Assembly: GCA_016712315.1 (NCBI GenBank)
Contig: JADJRG010000013.1
Span: forward strand, 1,331,001-1,395,000
Direction of reading: 5' to 3'
Source: Nannocystis sp.
GTDB taxonomy: Bacteria; Myxococcota_A; Polyangia; Nannocystales; Nannocystaceae
DNA length: 64,000 nt
The notes beneath the pieces were generated by a model, which was not told where the DNA came from, made no database searches, and saw only the letters and a program-made list of their open reading frames with translations. Each line of letters starts with the position of its first letter. Position 1 is the stretch's first letter. The position numbers were made by a program, and so were the translations under genes. Shown here piece by piece: positions 43,146-52,479 of the stretch.

Positions 43146-44843
43146 CTACTGCTCGCCCAAGTGCTGGCGCATCACCGCCTTGAGGCGCGGCAGCATCAAG
43201 AAGATCGCCCCCGCCGCGACCACGCAGGCGCCGAAGTTGATCAAGAAGAACGTCGACTTGTCCTCATACGTCCCCCACAGGCCCGCGAGCAGCCCCGAGA
43301 GCTTGTTGCCGATCGACGTCGAGAGGAACCACCCGCCCATCATCAGCGAGGTGATCCGCGGCGGGCTCAGCTTCGAGACCAACGACAAGCCCATCGGGCT
43401 CAGGCACAGCTCACCGACGGTGATCACGATGTAGGAAGACACCAGCCACCAGCCCGAGATCTTCATCGCGCCGTTGTCCCCCGCGAACACCGCCCCGACC
43501 ATCACCAGCGTCGACAGGCCCGTGATCAGCAGCCCCAGCGAGATCTTGCCCGGCGTCGACGGCTCCCGCCGCCGCCGCCGCAGCCACCCGAACACCCCGA
43601 CGACCAGCGGCGTCGCCCAGATGATGCAGAACGGGTTGATCGACTGGAAAAGCTCCGTCGACAGCAGGTTCAGCCCTGGCGCCTTCGCGTCTGGGCGCGC
43701 CTTCTCGGTCGGCCACTGCTCCTTCGGCATATTCGCGAAGTACGGGTCCGGACCCAGCGAGGTGATCTTTTGCCCCTTATCGTCGAGCAGCGGCACGCCG
43801 TGGAGGTCGCGCTTCTCGATCGGCCGCTCCGACAGATCGACCTCCTCGACCATGCCTAGCGCCCGCGCCGGCCCGATCACCGCCGCGGGGATCTCGCGGC
43901 TCGTGTAGTCACGCGCCCAGATCGTCAGCGCCGAGCCGTTTTGGTGGAACACCGCCCAAAACACCACGACCACGCCCATGATCGACAGCAGCGCCCCGAT
44001 CGGCCCCTTCTCGTCCTTCGGCGCGCGCGCCCACAGCGAGATGTAATAAAAAGTCACCGGCACGCAGGCGAAGAGGAACGCGTCGTTGGACTTCGAGCCG
44101 ATGAAGTTCTCGAGGCCGAAGACCCCGGGTAAGAACCACCCGAGCGCCCCGAAGATCGCCGCCGGGATGAAGACCATGCCCAAGATCTTGCTGATCGGTA
44201 CGTCGCCCTCGCGCGCTGGCCGGAGCACGTCCGCCTCGACCGTGTGTTTTTGGCCTAACAAGAACCACGCCAGCCCGATGAACATCCCGATCCCCGCGGC
44301 CGCGAACGCGTAGCCCCAGTCGTAGGTGTTGCGCAGGTACGCGGCGACGAAGTTGCAAGCGAACGCGCCGATGTTGATCCCCATGTAGAAGATGCTGAAG
44401 CCCGCGTCCTTGTGGGCGCGGTACTGCTCGGTCGAGTACAGGTTGCCCACCAGCGTCGAGATGTTCGGCTTAAAGAAGCCGTTGCCGATGATGATCAGCA
44501 GCAGCGACGCCCACAGCGGCGTCATGGAGCCGTCTTGGCCGATCGGGATCGCCAGCCCCAAGTAGCCGAGGCCCATCAACACGCCGCCGATCAAGATCGA
44601 CCTGCGGTAGCCGAGCACCCGGTCCGCGAGCAGGCCGCCGACGAACGGCGTCAGGTACACCAACGCCAGGTACGTCCCATAGATGTCCGCGGCGTTGGCC
44701 TCATCGATCCCCAGCCCCGACTTCGCCGGGTTGGAGTCCGTCATGTAGAGGACGAAGATCCCGAGCATCAAGTAGAAGCCGAAGCGCTCCCACATCTCGG
44801 TGAAGAACAGGACAGGCAGGCCTTTGGGGTGATTTTTAAACAT
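43146..44843 (-). CDS. POT/PTR2-family proton-coupled oligopeptide transporter
   Basis: The 565-residue membrane protein has the family signatures: EMWERFGFYLM (ExxERFxYY motif) and GNGFFKPNISTLVG (PTR2 signature). Many hydrophobic segments follow, plus an extra loop of about 100 polar residues between later helices (residues about 310-400). It imports di- or tripeptides with protons. ATG 44843 (MFKNHPKGLP) is followed by the usual start. It appears to lead a two-gene operon with the phosphotransferase. Confidence 0.93.
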   Translation of the reverse strand: MFKNHPKGLPVLFFTEMWERFGFYLMLGIFVLYMTDSNPAKSGLGIDEANAADIYGTYLALVYLTPFVGGLLADRVLGYRRSILIGGVLMGLGYLGLAIPIGQDGSMTPLWASLLLIIIGNGFFKPNISTLVGNLYSTEQYRAHKDAGFSIFYMGINIGAFACNFVAAYLRNTYDWGYAFAAAGIGMFIGLAWFLLGQKHTVEADVLRPAREGDVPISKILGMVFIPAAIFGALGWFLPGVFGLENFIGSKSNDAFLFACVPVTFYYISLWARAPKDEKGPIGALLSIMGVVVVFWAVFHQNGSALTIWARDYTSREIPAAVIGPARALGMVEEVDLSERPIEKRDLHGVPLLDDKGQKITSLGPDPYFANMPKEQWPTEKARPDAKAPGLNLLSTELFQSINPFCIIWATPLVVGVFGWLRRRRREPSTPGKISLGLLITGLSTLVMVGAVFAGDNGAMKISGWWLVSSYIVITVGELCLSPMGLSLVSKLSPPRITSLMMGGWFLSTSIGNKLSGLLAGLWGTYEDKSTFFLINFGACVVAAGAIFLMLPRLKAVMRQHLGEQ

Positions 44844-44958
44844 CCGTGTGCTCGCTCGAATCAGCGCGGATCGGCGCGGAATCGTCGCAGGCCGCCGGCG
44901 TTTTGGCTAGCCCCGGATCATCTGTTCACCGCCTGCTGAGCGCCGCTCAGCGCGGCCG

Positions 44959-45717
44959 CTACTTCGCCTTGTCCAGCCCCGCGATCCGGGCCTCGAGCGC
45001 CCCGATCCGGGCGAGCAGCTCAGCGCGCTCGGCGTTCTCCGCCCACCCCTCGACCTGCGCCGCCATCCGCTCGTCGTACTGCTGATAGAAGATCCTCGCC
45101 TTACGCAGCCGCTCGACCTCGGGGTGCAGCTCGAAGCTCTTCTCATAGACCACGGCGATGTTGAAGAGCACGTTGCTCAGCACCCCCGCGGTCTCGGCGC
45201 TCTCGCGCTCGCGCACCTTCGAGTACGCCTCTTGGAATTTCGCGATCGCGAGGTCGTAGTCGGCGAACTCGTAGGCGCGTTGGGCCTCGGCGAAGAGCGC
45301 CCGCACGGCCGCGAAGAACGGGTCATCCGCGCCCTCGCTGCCGGCCGCCCCGACCCCTTTCACCGCCGGCTGCCCCTCGATCACCGCGATCCCGCGCGGC
45401 CCGCTCGCCGCGAGGATCGGCGCCTTCAGGCCGCTAGGATCGCCGTCGCGGCGCACCCGGATCAGCACGTCGCCGAGCACCGTCACCTTCGTCCGCACCT
45501 GCACCCCGTCGGGCCAGGTCGCCAACACATCGGCGAGTGAGTCCTTCGTCGACCAGCGATCCCCCTTCGAGGGCTCTCCGTTGACCAAGAGCACCGCGCC
45601 GCCCGGGTCGGCCTCGACCTTGATCACATGGCGACCGCACGCCCCCGACAGCGCCAGCGCCAGCGCGCCGGACGTCAGGAGCCGCCACGAGGAGATGGAC
45701 GAAGCTGACGAGAGCAT
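44959..45717 (-). CDS. lipoprotein with TPR-like region
   Basis: From ATG 45717 the 252-residue product has a lipobox (ALALSGAC) and a beta-rich N-terminal part (VIKVEADPGGAVLLVNGEPSKGD, PEGA-like). A TPR-like helical stretch follows (RALFAEAQRAYEFADYDLAIAKFQEAY...VLFNIAVVYEKSF), and the C terminus is coiled (AERAELLARIGALEARIAGLDK). The ATG overlaps the candidate ATG of the divergent gene, so at least one of the two starts may lie elsewhere. It should be anchored in the envelope; partner unknown. Confidence 0.65.
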   Translation of the reverse strand: MLSSASSISSWRLLTSGALALALSGACGRHVIKVEADPGGAVLLVNGEPSKGDRWSTKDSLADVLATWPDGVQVRTKVTVLGDVLIRVRRDGDPSGLKAPILAASGPRGIAVIEGQPAVKGVGAAGSEGADDPFFAAVRALFAEAQRAYEFADYDLAIAKFQEAYSKVRERESAETAGVLSNVLFNIAVVYEKSFELHPEVERLRKARIFYQQYDERMAAQVEGWAENAERAELLARIGALEARIAGLDKAK

Positions 45718-46516
45718 GTCGGCCCAGGATACACTGGCCCCGGTGAGCCACGGGGGCGACGAGGGCGACACGCCGCGGGCGAGCGCGGGCGAGCGCGACG
45801 GCGATCATGACGGCGAGCGACACGCCGAGCGCGCGGCGATCCTCGCGACCCATGACCGCTACGTCGTCGAGGTGATCGAGGGCCTGAACCTCTGCCCCTT
45901 CGCGCGCCGCTGCCGGGAATCAGGCCGCCTCCGGCGCGTCATCTTCGACCTCCTCGCGCCTCAACCGAGCCCAGAGCGCTGCGCTGACGCCCTCGCCGAG
46001 CTCAGCGCCGAGCATCCTGACGTCGAGGTCGTCCTGCTCACCTTCCTCACCCCCGAGGGGCACCCATGGCTCGAGGCCGAGGTGTTTGAGGAGCACCTGC
46101 GGGCGCTGCGCGACGCCTACACCGCGCTGCTCGCGGCCGGTCGTGGACCGCGTTACTACATGGTCAGCTTCCACCCCAAGCCTCGCGGCGATCTCTCACG
46201 CCCGCTCACCCAAGACTCGTTGGTCCCCCGGATCCGACGCACCCCCGATCCAGTGATCCAGTGCATCCGCGCGGACCTCATGGACGACCTCCGCCGGCAG
46301 GCCCAGATCGCCGCGGAGGCGCGTTTTCGGGCCGAGATCGAGCGACTTCCCCCGGATCTTCGCGCCATGCTCGCGCACGCCGTGCAGTCGGACCCGGAGC
46401 TCTCCTCGGAGATCGCGCGCAACAATTTCACCCGCGTCGGTGACGGGCAAGGTCGAGCGGCGCTCGAGCGCCTCCTCGGCGAGCTCGCAGCGACACGGCG
46501 AAGCGCCGGAGCCTGA
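45716..46516 (+). CDS. DUF1415-family protein
   Basis: The core of this 266-residue product matches DUF1415: ATHDRYVVEVIEGLNLCPFARRC, EVVLLTFLTPEGHPWLEAEVFEEHLRAL, RYYMVSFHPKP, and LVPRIRRTPDPVIQCIR. Cys in LNLCPFA and later His are conserved features. Function of the family is not established. ATG 45716 is used, but DUF1415 proteins are shorter and the first 35 residues are Asp/Gly/Glu-rich; a GTG at 45743 is a good alternative. Confidence 0.78.
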   Translation: MSAQDTLAPVSHGGDEGDTPRASAGERDGDHDGERHAERAAILATHDRYVVEVIEGLNLCPFARRCRESGRLRRVIFDLLAPQPSPERCADALAELSAEHPDVEVVLLTFLTPEGHPWLEAEVFEEHLRALRDAYTALLAAGRGPRYYMVSFHPKPRGDLSRPLTQDSLVPRIRRTPDPVIQCIRADLMDDLRRQAQIAAEARFRAEIERLPPDLRAMLAHAVQSDPELSSEIARNNFTRVGDGQGRAALERLLGELAATRRSAGA

Positions 46517-46608
46517 GCGCGATGCTTGACTTCGCGCACCGAAGATGTCACTCCGAGGACGTCCACTGCCCGCGCGAAGTCGCGCAGGCTGCCCATGGCG
46601 ACACCACC

Positions 46609-47070
46609 ATGCCCCACTCTCACGCCCTCATCGGCGCGGCGTCGACCGCCAAAAAAGTGCCCCTCAAGACCGCGGCGCGGCCCCCCAAGGGCTTGTTCAA
46701 GGCCGCAGAGCTCGCCGAGATCCGCAAGAAGATCGGCCTCACCCACCGCCAGGCCGGCGATCTCATCGGCGCCCCGGCGCGCGAGATCCAGCGCTACGAA
46801 GCCGGCGAAGCCGCGGCGCCGCTCGCCCTGTGCAACATCCTCCGCCTGCTGCTCAACAACCCCAACCGCCTCGCCGAGATCACCCCCACGCGCGGCCGCA
46901 CCCAAAAACTGTTGAACCTGCGCGACCTCGAGCGCCTGCAATGTGAAGAGGCGCTGCGCCTCACCGGCGGGGTCGGCGGCGCCGCGGAGCTCTTGGGGAT
47001 CACCAGGCACGCGATGCGTCGACGGATCGTCAAGCACGAGATCCACTGGCCGCTGCGCCACCTCGGCTGA
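46609..47070 (+). CDS. XRE-like + Fis-type HTH fusion regulator
   Basis: The 153-residue protein has two DNA-binding segments. The first (AAELAEIRKKIGLTHRQAGDLIGAPAREIQRYEAGEAAAP) is an XRE/Cro-like HTH. The last 50 residues (LERLQCEEALRLTGGVGGAAELLGITRHAMRRRIVKHEIHWP) are a Fis-type HTH closely related to the stand-alone gene at 13815-14039. The start at ATG 46609 has no obvious Shine-Dalgarno sequence; upstream in-frame starts exist. It follows the DUF1415 gene by 92 bases on the same strand. Target is unknown. Confidence 0.75.
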   Translation: MPHSHALIGAASTAKKVPLKTAARPPKGLFKAAELAEIRKKIGLTHRQAGDLIGAPAREIQRYEAGEAAAPLALCNILRLLLNNPNRLAEITPTRGRTQKLLNLRDLERLQCEEALRLTGGVGGAAELLGITRHAMRRRIVKHEIHWPLRHLG

Positions 47071-47077
47071 GTCGCCC

Positions 47078-47314
47078 TCAGCGCGCGACGAAGCAGCCGC
47101 GAGCCGGTGTACAGGCCTCCGGGACGCAGAGGCGCTGGTCCGGGCCGGTCACCGTCTGCGTGCACAAGCAGTGGTAGTGGCTCGACCGGCTGGTCTGAAA
47201 GACATCTCCGGTGTCTTGCCCGTACACGTGCATGCCCTTGGTGCGGAGGTGCCGGCACACCGGCGCCTCGCCGTCGGTCGATCTCGTCTTGGGAACTTTT
47301 AGGGAGAAGGGCAT
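47078..47314 (-). CDS. small Cys/His-containing protein at the end of the aldehyde oxidoreductase operon
   Basis: The 78-residue product starts at ATG 47314, three bases after the stop of the FAD subunit, with CCGGAG as Shine-Dalgarno sequence inside that gene's end. It holds five Cys and several His (APVCRHLRTKGMHVYGQD, SSHYHCLCTQTVTGPDQRLCVPEACTPARGC), a pattern suited to metal binding or disulfides. No family is recognised. Position suggests an accessory role for the molybdenum enzyme, which is inference. Confidence 0.6.
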   Translation of the reverse strand: MPFSLKVPKTRSTDGEAPVCRHLRTKGMHVYGQDTGDVFQTSRSSHYHCLCTQTVTGPDQRLCVPEACTPARGCFVAR

Positions 47315-47317
47315 CGT

Positions 47318-48325
47318 TCACTCCGGGATCGGGACATCACAGGCCCGATGCAGCGCGGCGCGCACCAGCCCCTGCGTCAGCGCCACCTTGTAGCCGTTCT
47401 GCGCCAGCGGCCGCGCGCCCACGCTCGCCAGCGGTGCGACCCTCGCGAACAGCTCCGCGCTCGCGACCTGGCCGACCAGCGCCTGCTCCACCGCGAGCGC
47501 GCGCCAAGGGATCGGCGCGACGTGCCCGAGCACCACCCGCGCGCCGCGGATCGTCTGACCTTCAACCACCACGCTCAGCGCGACCTCCGCGAGCGGCCAG
47601 TCGTGGGAGAGCTTCTCCTTCGCGACCTCGTACACCGAGCGCAGCCCGGGCGCCGGCGCCGGCAGCTCGAGCGCCAACAGCAGCTCCCCAGCGGCCAGCC
47701 GGTGCTCCGCGTCGATCCGCTCGCGCGGCGGCGCGAACAGCTCCTCCAGCGGCAGCGTCCGTCGACCGCCTCCGCCGAGGATCGTCACCGTCGCCGCCAG
47801 CGCCACCAGCGGGGCCGCCAAGGTCGACGGGTGCACGATGTAACAGGGGCCGCCGCCGAGGATCGCGTGCAGTCGGTTCTCCCCGCCCTCGGCCAAGCAG
47901 CTCGCCCCGCCGCTCTTGAGGCACTCCAGGTCGGGGTGCCGCAGGTACCAGCAACGTGGCCTTTGGAGCAGGTTCCCGCCGACCGTCGCCGCCTCGCGGA
48001 TCGCCGGCGTCGCCGCCGAGCTCGCCGCCTCGCGCAGCGCCTCGAACGACGGCGGGAGCCCCTTCGCCCGCGCCAGCGCCGCCAAGCTCACCAGCGCGCC
48101 CACCCGAAGCCCCCCCTCCGTCGCCGCCAGCGCCCGCATCTCCGCCCCCTCCGTCGCGCTCAGCGCGTGCAGCTCGATCAGCTCCGCGGGCGCCCGCAGG
48201 CCCTCTTTCATGAGACCGAGCAGGTCGATCCCGCCCGCGCGGAAGGGTCGCGCCTGGGGCTCCGCGAGCGCTCGCGCGCGCGCGGCTGCGAGGGTTGTCG
48301 GGCGGATCAGGCTAAACGGTCGCAT
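47318..48325 (-). CDS. aldehyde oxidoreductase FAD-binding subunit (PaoB/YagS-like)
   Basis: The 335-residue protein is the FAD subunit of a xanthine-oxidase-family enzyme: FRAGGIDLLGLMKEG, then TVGGNLLQRPRCWYLRHPDLECLKSGG...GENRLHAILGG. The Cys-rich insertion at that point (RCWY...LEC..GGASC..) is the extra [4Fe-4S]-binding loop known from PaoB. It passes electrons from the 2Fe-2S subunit to FAD. The subunit order here is 2Fe-2S, Mo, FAD rather than the E. coli paoABC order. Confidence 0.9.
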   Translation of the reverse strand: MRPFSLIRPTTLAAARARALAEPQARPFRAGGIDLLGLMKEGLRAPAELIELHALSATEGAEMRALAATEGGLRVGALVSLAALARAKGLPPSFEALREAASSAATPAIREAATVGGNLLQRPRCWYLRHPDLECLKSGGASCLAEGGENRLHAILGGGPCYIVHPSTLAAPLVALAATVTILGGGGRRTLPLEELFAPPRERIDAEHRLAAGELLLALELPAPAPGLRSVYEVAKEKLSHDWPLAEVALSVVVEGQTIRGARVVLGHVAPIPWRALAVEQALVGQVASAELFARVAPLASVGARPLAQNGYKVALTQGLVRAALHRACDVPIPE

Positions 48326-48351
48326 ACGTCTCCTTCGCTCCTCACGCCTCG

Positions 48352-50700
48352 TTACGCCCCGTCCTGGCCCGCGAGCGCCGCGAGCACCCGGTCGGGCGTG
48401 ATCGGCAACGAGCGCACCGGCCTACCGATCGCATGAAGCGCCGCGCAGGCGATCGAGGCCGCTGTCGGGATCGTCGCCGGCTCGCCGATCCCCACCGCTC
48501 CGGTGCTATTCGCGCCGGTGTGCACCTCGCAGAAGACGACATCGATCGCCGGCAGGTCGCGCGCCCCAGCGATCTTATACGACTCCAAATTCGGGTTCAG
48601 CACCTGGCCGAAGCGGCGGTCGATCACCCGCGCCTCCATCAGCGCGTAGCTCACCCCCAGCAGCACCCCGCCCTGCACCTGCGAGCGCGCCGTCAGCGGG
48701 TTATGCGTCCGCCCGCACTCATGGATCGCCAAGATCTCCGCCGCCCGCAGCTCCCCCGTCCACGTGTCGAGCTCCACCGCGGCGAACTGCACCCCCGCGA
48801 TCTGATAGTTGTCACCGCCTGGGTAGCGCATCGGGTGCGCGCCGTAGGTCTTCGGCCGCGTCGCGCTCGCGACCACCGCCTCCCCCTCGATCTTCTGGCA
48901 CAGCTCGCGAAACGGCAACGATCGCCGCCCCGCGCGCGCGCTCCCATCTGTCCCCCAGGACAGCTCTGAAATCGGCCGATCGAGCAGCCGCGCCGCCAGC
49001 TCCGCGAGCTGCGCGCGCACCATCTCCGCCGCGTTGCGGGCCGCGGGCGCCACCGACGAGGTCGTCTGCGAGCCCCCGCTGCCGACCGACGGCCCCAGCT
49101 CGCTGTCCCCGATCAACACCGTCACCTCCGCCAGCGGCCGGCCGAGCACCTCCGCGACCACCTGCCCGAGCACCGTACGGATCCCCGTCCCCAGGTCTTG
49201 CGCCCCGTTCCTGACGAAGATCGCCCCGTCACGGCCGACGCTCACCGTCACCACCGCGGCCTTCGCCCGCCCGTAGTCACCCCAGATCGAGCACGCGACG
49301 CCGACCCCGTGGCGGATCCTCGCGCCACGAGCCCGCCGCGCCTCCGCCTCCGCGCGCCGCGCCGCCCACTGAAAGCGCTCTCGCCCCAGCTCGAGCTGAT
49401 AGCGGCGCACCGCGTGCTCCACGTGGGCCAGCCGCAGCGCCAGCGGGTCGCGCCCCATCTTCTGCGCCAGCTCGTCGATCGCCAGCTCGATCGCGAACGC
49501 CCCCTGAGGGTGCCCTGGCGCGCGAAACGCCGTCGACGGCCCCGCGTTCGTGAAGACGTCATGGCTCTCAACTTTGATGTTTGGGCAGCGCGAGTACACC
49601 CCGAAGGCCGAGCGCCCCACCCCTGCCCCGGTCGCGATCCCCCCGCTGCCGTGCGCGACCACGTGGATCGCCGTCAACGCCCCGTCCGCACCTGCCCCCA
49701 AGGTCACCTGTTGGATCGAGTCTGGTCGGTTGCCCGTGCACAGCTGCTCCTCGCGGCGATCGAGGCAGAGGCTCACCGGCGCACCTGCTCTTCGAGCCAG
49801 CTCACCCGCCGCATAGCCGAGCCGCGACCCAGGCGCCGAGGCCCCGAACTTCGCGCCGAAGCCGCCGCCCAGGTGCTCCGTGATCACACGTACGTCCGCT
49901 GGTTTGAGGCCGAAGATCTCCGCCATCTCGTCCCGCACCGAGAAGATCCCCTGCGTCGAGCACCACACCGTCATCCGCCGCGGATCCTCCCAGCGCACCA
50001 CCAGCGAGTGGGTCTCCAGCGCCGAGTGGGTGTGCACCTGCGTCGTATAGGTCGCCGAGTGCGTCACCTTCGCCTGTCGCAGCCCCTTTTTATGGTCGCC
50101 CTTGCTCTGCGAGGGGCCGAGGCGGACGTTCCCGCGCGCCGCCCCGCCGCTCGCTTCGCCCGGCTCATCACCCTCAGTGCGCCGCTCGCTCACCGCCGCA
50201 GCGTGCACCTGCGGAGCGCCTGGCTGCATCGCCTCGAGCGTATCGACGACGAACGGCTCCGGCCGATAACGCACCGCGATCGCCGACAGCGCCGCCCTCG
50301 CCTCATCCCTGCTGCGAGCCGCCAGCGCCGCCACGTCGTGCCCAGCGAAGCGCAGGCGATCGCCGACCTTCGCCAGCGGCACCGCCGCCACCACCCCCGG
50401 TTGCGCCAGCGCGGCCGCCACGTCGAGGTGCTCCAGCGTCGCGCAGGCGTGCGGGCTGCGCAGGATCGCCGCGTACAGCATGCCCGGAAGGCGCACGTCA
50501 TGCGTATAAACCGCCGCCCCCGAGGCCTTCAAAGAACCCTCGACCCGCGGCGTCGGCTGCCCCACCACCGTCAGCGCGGAGTCTGCGTCCCACGGCCGCG
50601 GCTCGTCCTTCGGCGTCGTGACCGTCACCTCGCGGAGCTGGTCTGCGAAGCCCAGGCGAAGCCGAACGTTCTTCGTCAAACTATCTTCCTCTTGCGACAT
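48352..50700 (-). CDS. aldehyde oxidoreductase molybdenum-binding subunit (PaoC/YagR-like)
   Basis: The 782-residue large subunit shows molybdopterin-binding and catalytic motifs of the family: HLGGGFGAKFG, FRAPGHPQGAFAIELAIDELA, GSGGSQTTSSVAPAARN, GGVLLGVSYALME, and VGIGEPATIPTAASIACA, whose Glu is the catalytic base. Substrate is an aldehyde or heterocycle; the PaoABC likeness favours aldehydes. There is no own signal peptide: in such enzymes the complex is exported through the Tat signal on the small subunit. The maturation chaperone (PaoD-type) is not in the window. Confidence 0.92.
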   Translation of the reverse strand: MSQEEDSLTKNVRLRLGFADQLREVTVTTPKDEPRPWDADSALTVVGQPTPRVEGSLKASGAAVYTHDVRLPGMLYAAILRSPHACATLEHLDVAAALAQPGVVAAVPLAKVGDRLRFAGHDVAALAARSRDEARAALSAIAVRYRPEPFVVDTLEAMQPGAPQVHAAAVSERRTEGDEPGEASGGAARGNVRLGPSQSKGDHKKGLRQAKVTHSATYTTQVHTHSALETHSLVVRWEDPRRMTVWCSTQGIFSVRDEMAEIFGLKPADVRVITEHLGGGFGAKFGASAPGSRLGYAAGELARRAGAPVSLCLDRREEQLCTGNRPDSIQQVTLGAGADGALTAIHVVAHGSGGIATGAGVGRSAFGVYSRCPNIKVESHDVFTNAGPSTAFRAPGHPQGAFAIELAIDELAQKMGRDPLALRLAHVEHAVRRYQLELGRERFQWAARRAEAEARRARGARIRHGVGVACSIWGDYGRAKAAVVTVSVGRDGAIFVRNGAQDLGTGIRTVLGQVVAEVLGRPLAEVTVLIGDSELGPSVGSGGSQTTSSVAPAARNAAEMVRAQLAELAARLLDRPISELSWGTDGSARAGRRSLPFRELCQKIEGEAVVASATRPKTYGAHPMRYPGGDNYQIAGVQFAAVELDTWTGELRAAEILAIHECGRTHNPLTARSQVQGGVLLGVSYALMEARVIDRRFGQVLNPNLESYKIAGARDLPAIDVVFCEVHTGANSTGAVGIGEPATIPTAASIACAALHAIGRPVRSLPITPDRVLAALAGQDGA

Positions 50701-50742
50701 GCTCTTAAGGCACTCCCTCCAAGGACGAGAGCGCGCGCCGAA

Positions 50743-51375
50743 TCACAGCGCCGACCGCTCCCCCGCCGCCGACAGCGTCGCCGCGATCACCTGCTCGTAG
50801 CAGCCGCAGCGGCACAAGTTGCCGGCGATCGCCCCCTGGATCTGCGCCCGCGACAGCGGCCCCCGCGCCCGCGACAGCAGCGCCGAGCACGAGATCAGCA
50901 TGCCCGACGTGCAATAGCCGCACTGGAGCGCGTCGAGCTCGACGAACGCGCGCTGCAGCGGGCTCGGCGCGCCGCTCGTGGCCAACCCCTCGACCGTCGT
51001 CACCTCGCGGCCAGCGACGTCATGAGCGAGCGTCATACAAGCGCTGCGCACCTCACCATCGATCAGCACGTTACAGGCGCCGCAGGCCCCGCGATCGCAC
51101 ACCTCCTTCGTCCCGGTGATCGCGAGCTGATCCCGCAGCAGCGCCAGCAACGTCGCCTGCGGCGCCGCCTCCACCGTACGCGCCGCGCCGTTGAGCCGCA
51201 GATCGAGCGGCGCGAGCCCCGGCCCGATCGCCACCGCGTCGATGAGGGGGTCCGCCGGCGACACCGCCTCGGCCGCCGCCTCGCCGGAGCTCGGTCCTGC
51301 GCAGCTCGCGATCACTGGCGCCGCGCCGAACCCTCGGAGCAGGCCGCGGCGAGTCAGCTTGGTCGCGCCTGTCAT
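50743..51375 (-). CDS. aldehyde oxidoreductase 2Fe-2S subunit with Tat signal (PaoA/YagT-like)
   Basis: The 210-residue protein starts at ATG 51375 with a twin-arginine signal (T8-R9-R10-G-LLRG, then a hydrophobic segment). It carries two Cys sets: the plant-type cluster CDRGACGACNVLIDGEVRSAC and the second QCGYCTSGML...GNLCRCGCYEQV. These hold the two [2Fe-2S] clusters of the electron chain from the Mo site to FAD. It opens the operon. The long in-frame upstream extension (to 51432) lacks family character. Confidence 0.92.
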   Translation of the reverse strand: MTGATKLTRRGLLRGFGAAPVIASCAGPSSGEAAAEAVSPADPLIDAVAIGPGLAPLDLRLNGAARTVEAAPQATLLALLRDQLAITGTKEVCDRGACGACNVLIDGEVRSACMTLAHDVAGREVTTVEGLATSGAPSPLQRAFVELDALQCGYCTSGMLISCSALLSRARGPLSRAQIQGAIAGNLCRCGCYEQVIAATLSAAGERSAL

Positions 51376-51493
51376 CAAGGCCGACGATATCGCGAGCCGA
51401 CAAGACAGGCCAGCCTGGAGTGATCGACCCACGCAGCGCCGACGCTCGCGCCCTCACCCGCGGCTCGCTACGCTGTCACATCCGGGGTAGACA

Positions 51494-52447
51494 ATGCGAA
51501 GCCGCAGAACGTCCTATTCCTACGCGCTGCTCGTGCTCGCGCTCGCCGGCTGCTTCGGCGGCGACGACGGCGACTCCGCGACCGCCGCGGGCACCACGAC
51601 CACCGAACCAGAGTGCACCACGCAGTGCGTCGCCGAGGCGTGCGAGCAGCTCGAGTGCGACGCCGGCAACGTCTGCCGAGCCGTCCCGCTGCCCGACGGC
51701 GCCCGCGACGACGACATCTATGGCGACTGCCGCGCGCTCGTCTGCGACGGCGGCGGCGGCTACTCCAGCGTCATCGACGTCGGCGATCCGCCGTTCAACA
51801 TGCGCCGCGACTGCCAGCGCCCTATCTGCGAGGACGACGGCGCCATCACGCTGCTCCCCGACGAGACCGACCGACCAAACGACGGCCTCGAGTGCACCGA
51901 AGACGCCTGCGACGGCGCCACGCCGACCGCGACGCCTTTGCCTATCAACACCGCCTGCGACGCGCAGAGCTACTGCCACGCCGACGGATCCTGCCAGCGC
52001 TGCCCCGCCTATACGGAGTGCGTCGAGCCCGGCCCGGAGCCCAACGACAGCCAGGCGGAGGCCACCCAGCTCGGTATGATCTCCGACAATGACGCCGACG
52101 GAGGCACCGTCTGCGGCGTCCTCAGCAGCCCCACCGACGTCGACTGGTACGTCTACGGCGGCCTCGACAAGCTCGGCAACGTCGTCGATCCGACCCGCAC
52201 CCTCACCGCCGCCGCCAACGCCCGCCTCTGCGTCTACGCCCGCTGCACAGCCACCGGGACCTCGATCTCATGCCTCCAGGGCGCCAAAGACACCGCCCCG
52301 CAGGGCCAGAACGGCTGCTGCGGCGCGGGCAAGATCGCCCCGTACGTCAACTGCGAGGGCCTCGACGACAGCATGACCGTCTGGATCAAGGTCGAGAACA
52401 ACGACGCCCTCGCCTGCCTGCCCTACCAGCTCGACTATCACTTCTAA
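51494..52447 (+). CDS. Cys-rich lipoprotein, unknown function
   Basis: The 317-residue product has a lipobox (LALAGC) and a Thr/Glu-rich linker. A Cys-rich N-terminal half (CTTQCVAEACEQLECDAGNVCRAV, CRALVCDGGGG, DCQRPICEDDG, LECTEDACDGA, CDAQSYCHADGSCQRC) resembles the disulfide-rich repeats of secreted myxobacterial proteins. The C-terminal part (DVDWYVYGGLD...NARLCVYARC) is probably a beta-sandwich with the DVDWY motif of pre-peptidase-like domains. It is divergent from the aldehyde oxidoreductase operon. Surface location is expected. Confidence 0.7.
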   Translation: MRSRRTSYSYALLVLALAGCFGGDDGDSATAAGTTTTEPECTTQCVAEACEQLECDAGNVCRAVPLPDGARDDDIYGDCRALVCDGGGGYSSVIDVGDPPFNMRRDCQRPICEDDGAITLLPDETDRPNDGLECTEDACDGATPTATPLPINTACDAQSYCHADGSCQRCPAYTECVEPGPEPNDSQAEATQLGMISDNDADGGTVCGVLSSPTDVDWYVYGGLDKLGNVVDPTRTLTAAANARLCVYARCTATGTSISCLQGAKDTAPQGQNGCCGAGKIAPYVNCEGLDDSMTVWIKVENNDALACLPYQLDYHF

Positions 52448-52479
52448 CCCCGACTAATTCTCACGCGCCCACGTCGGGC

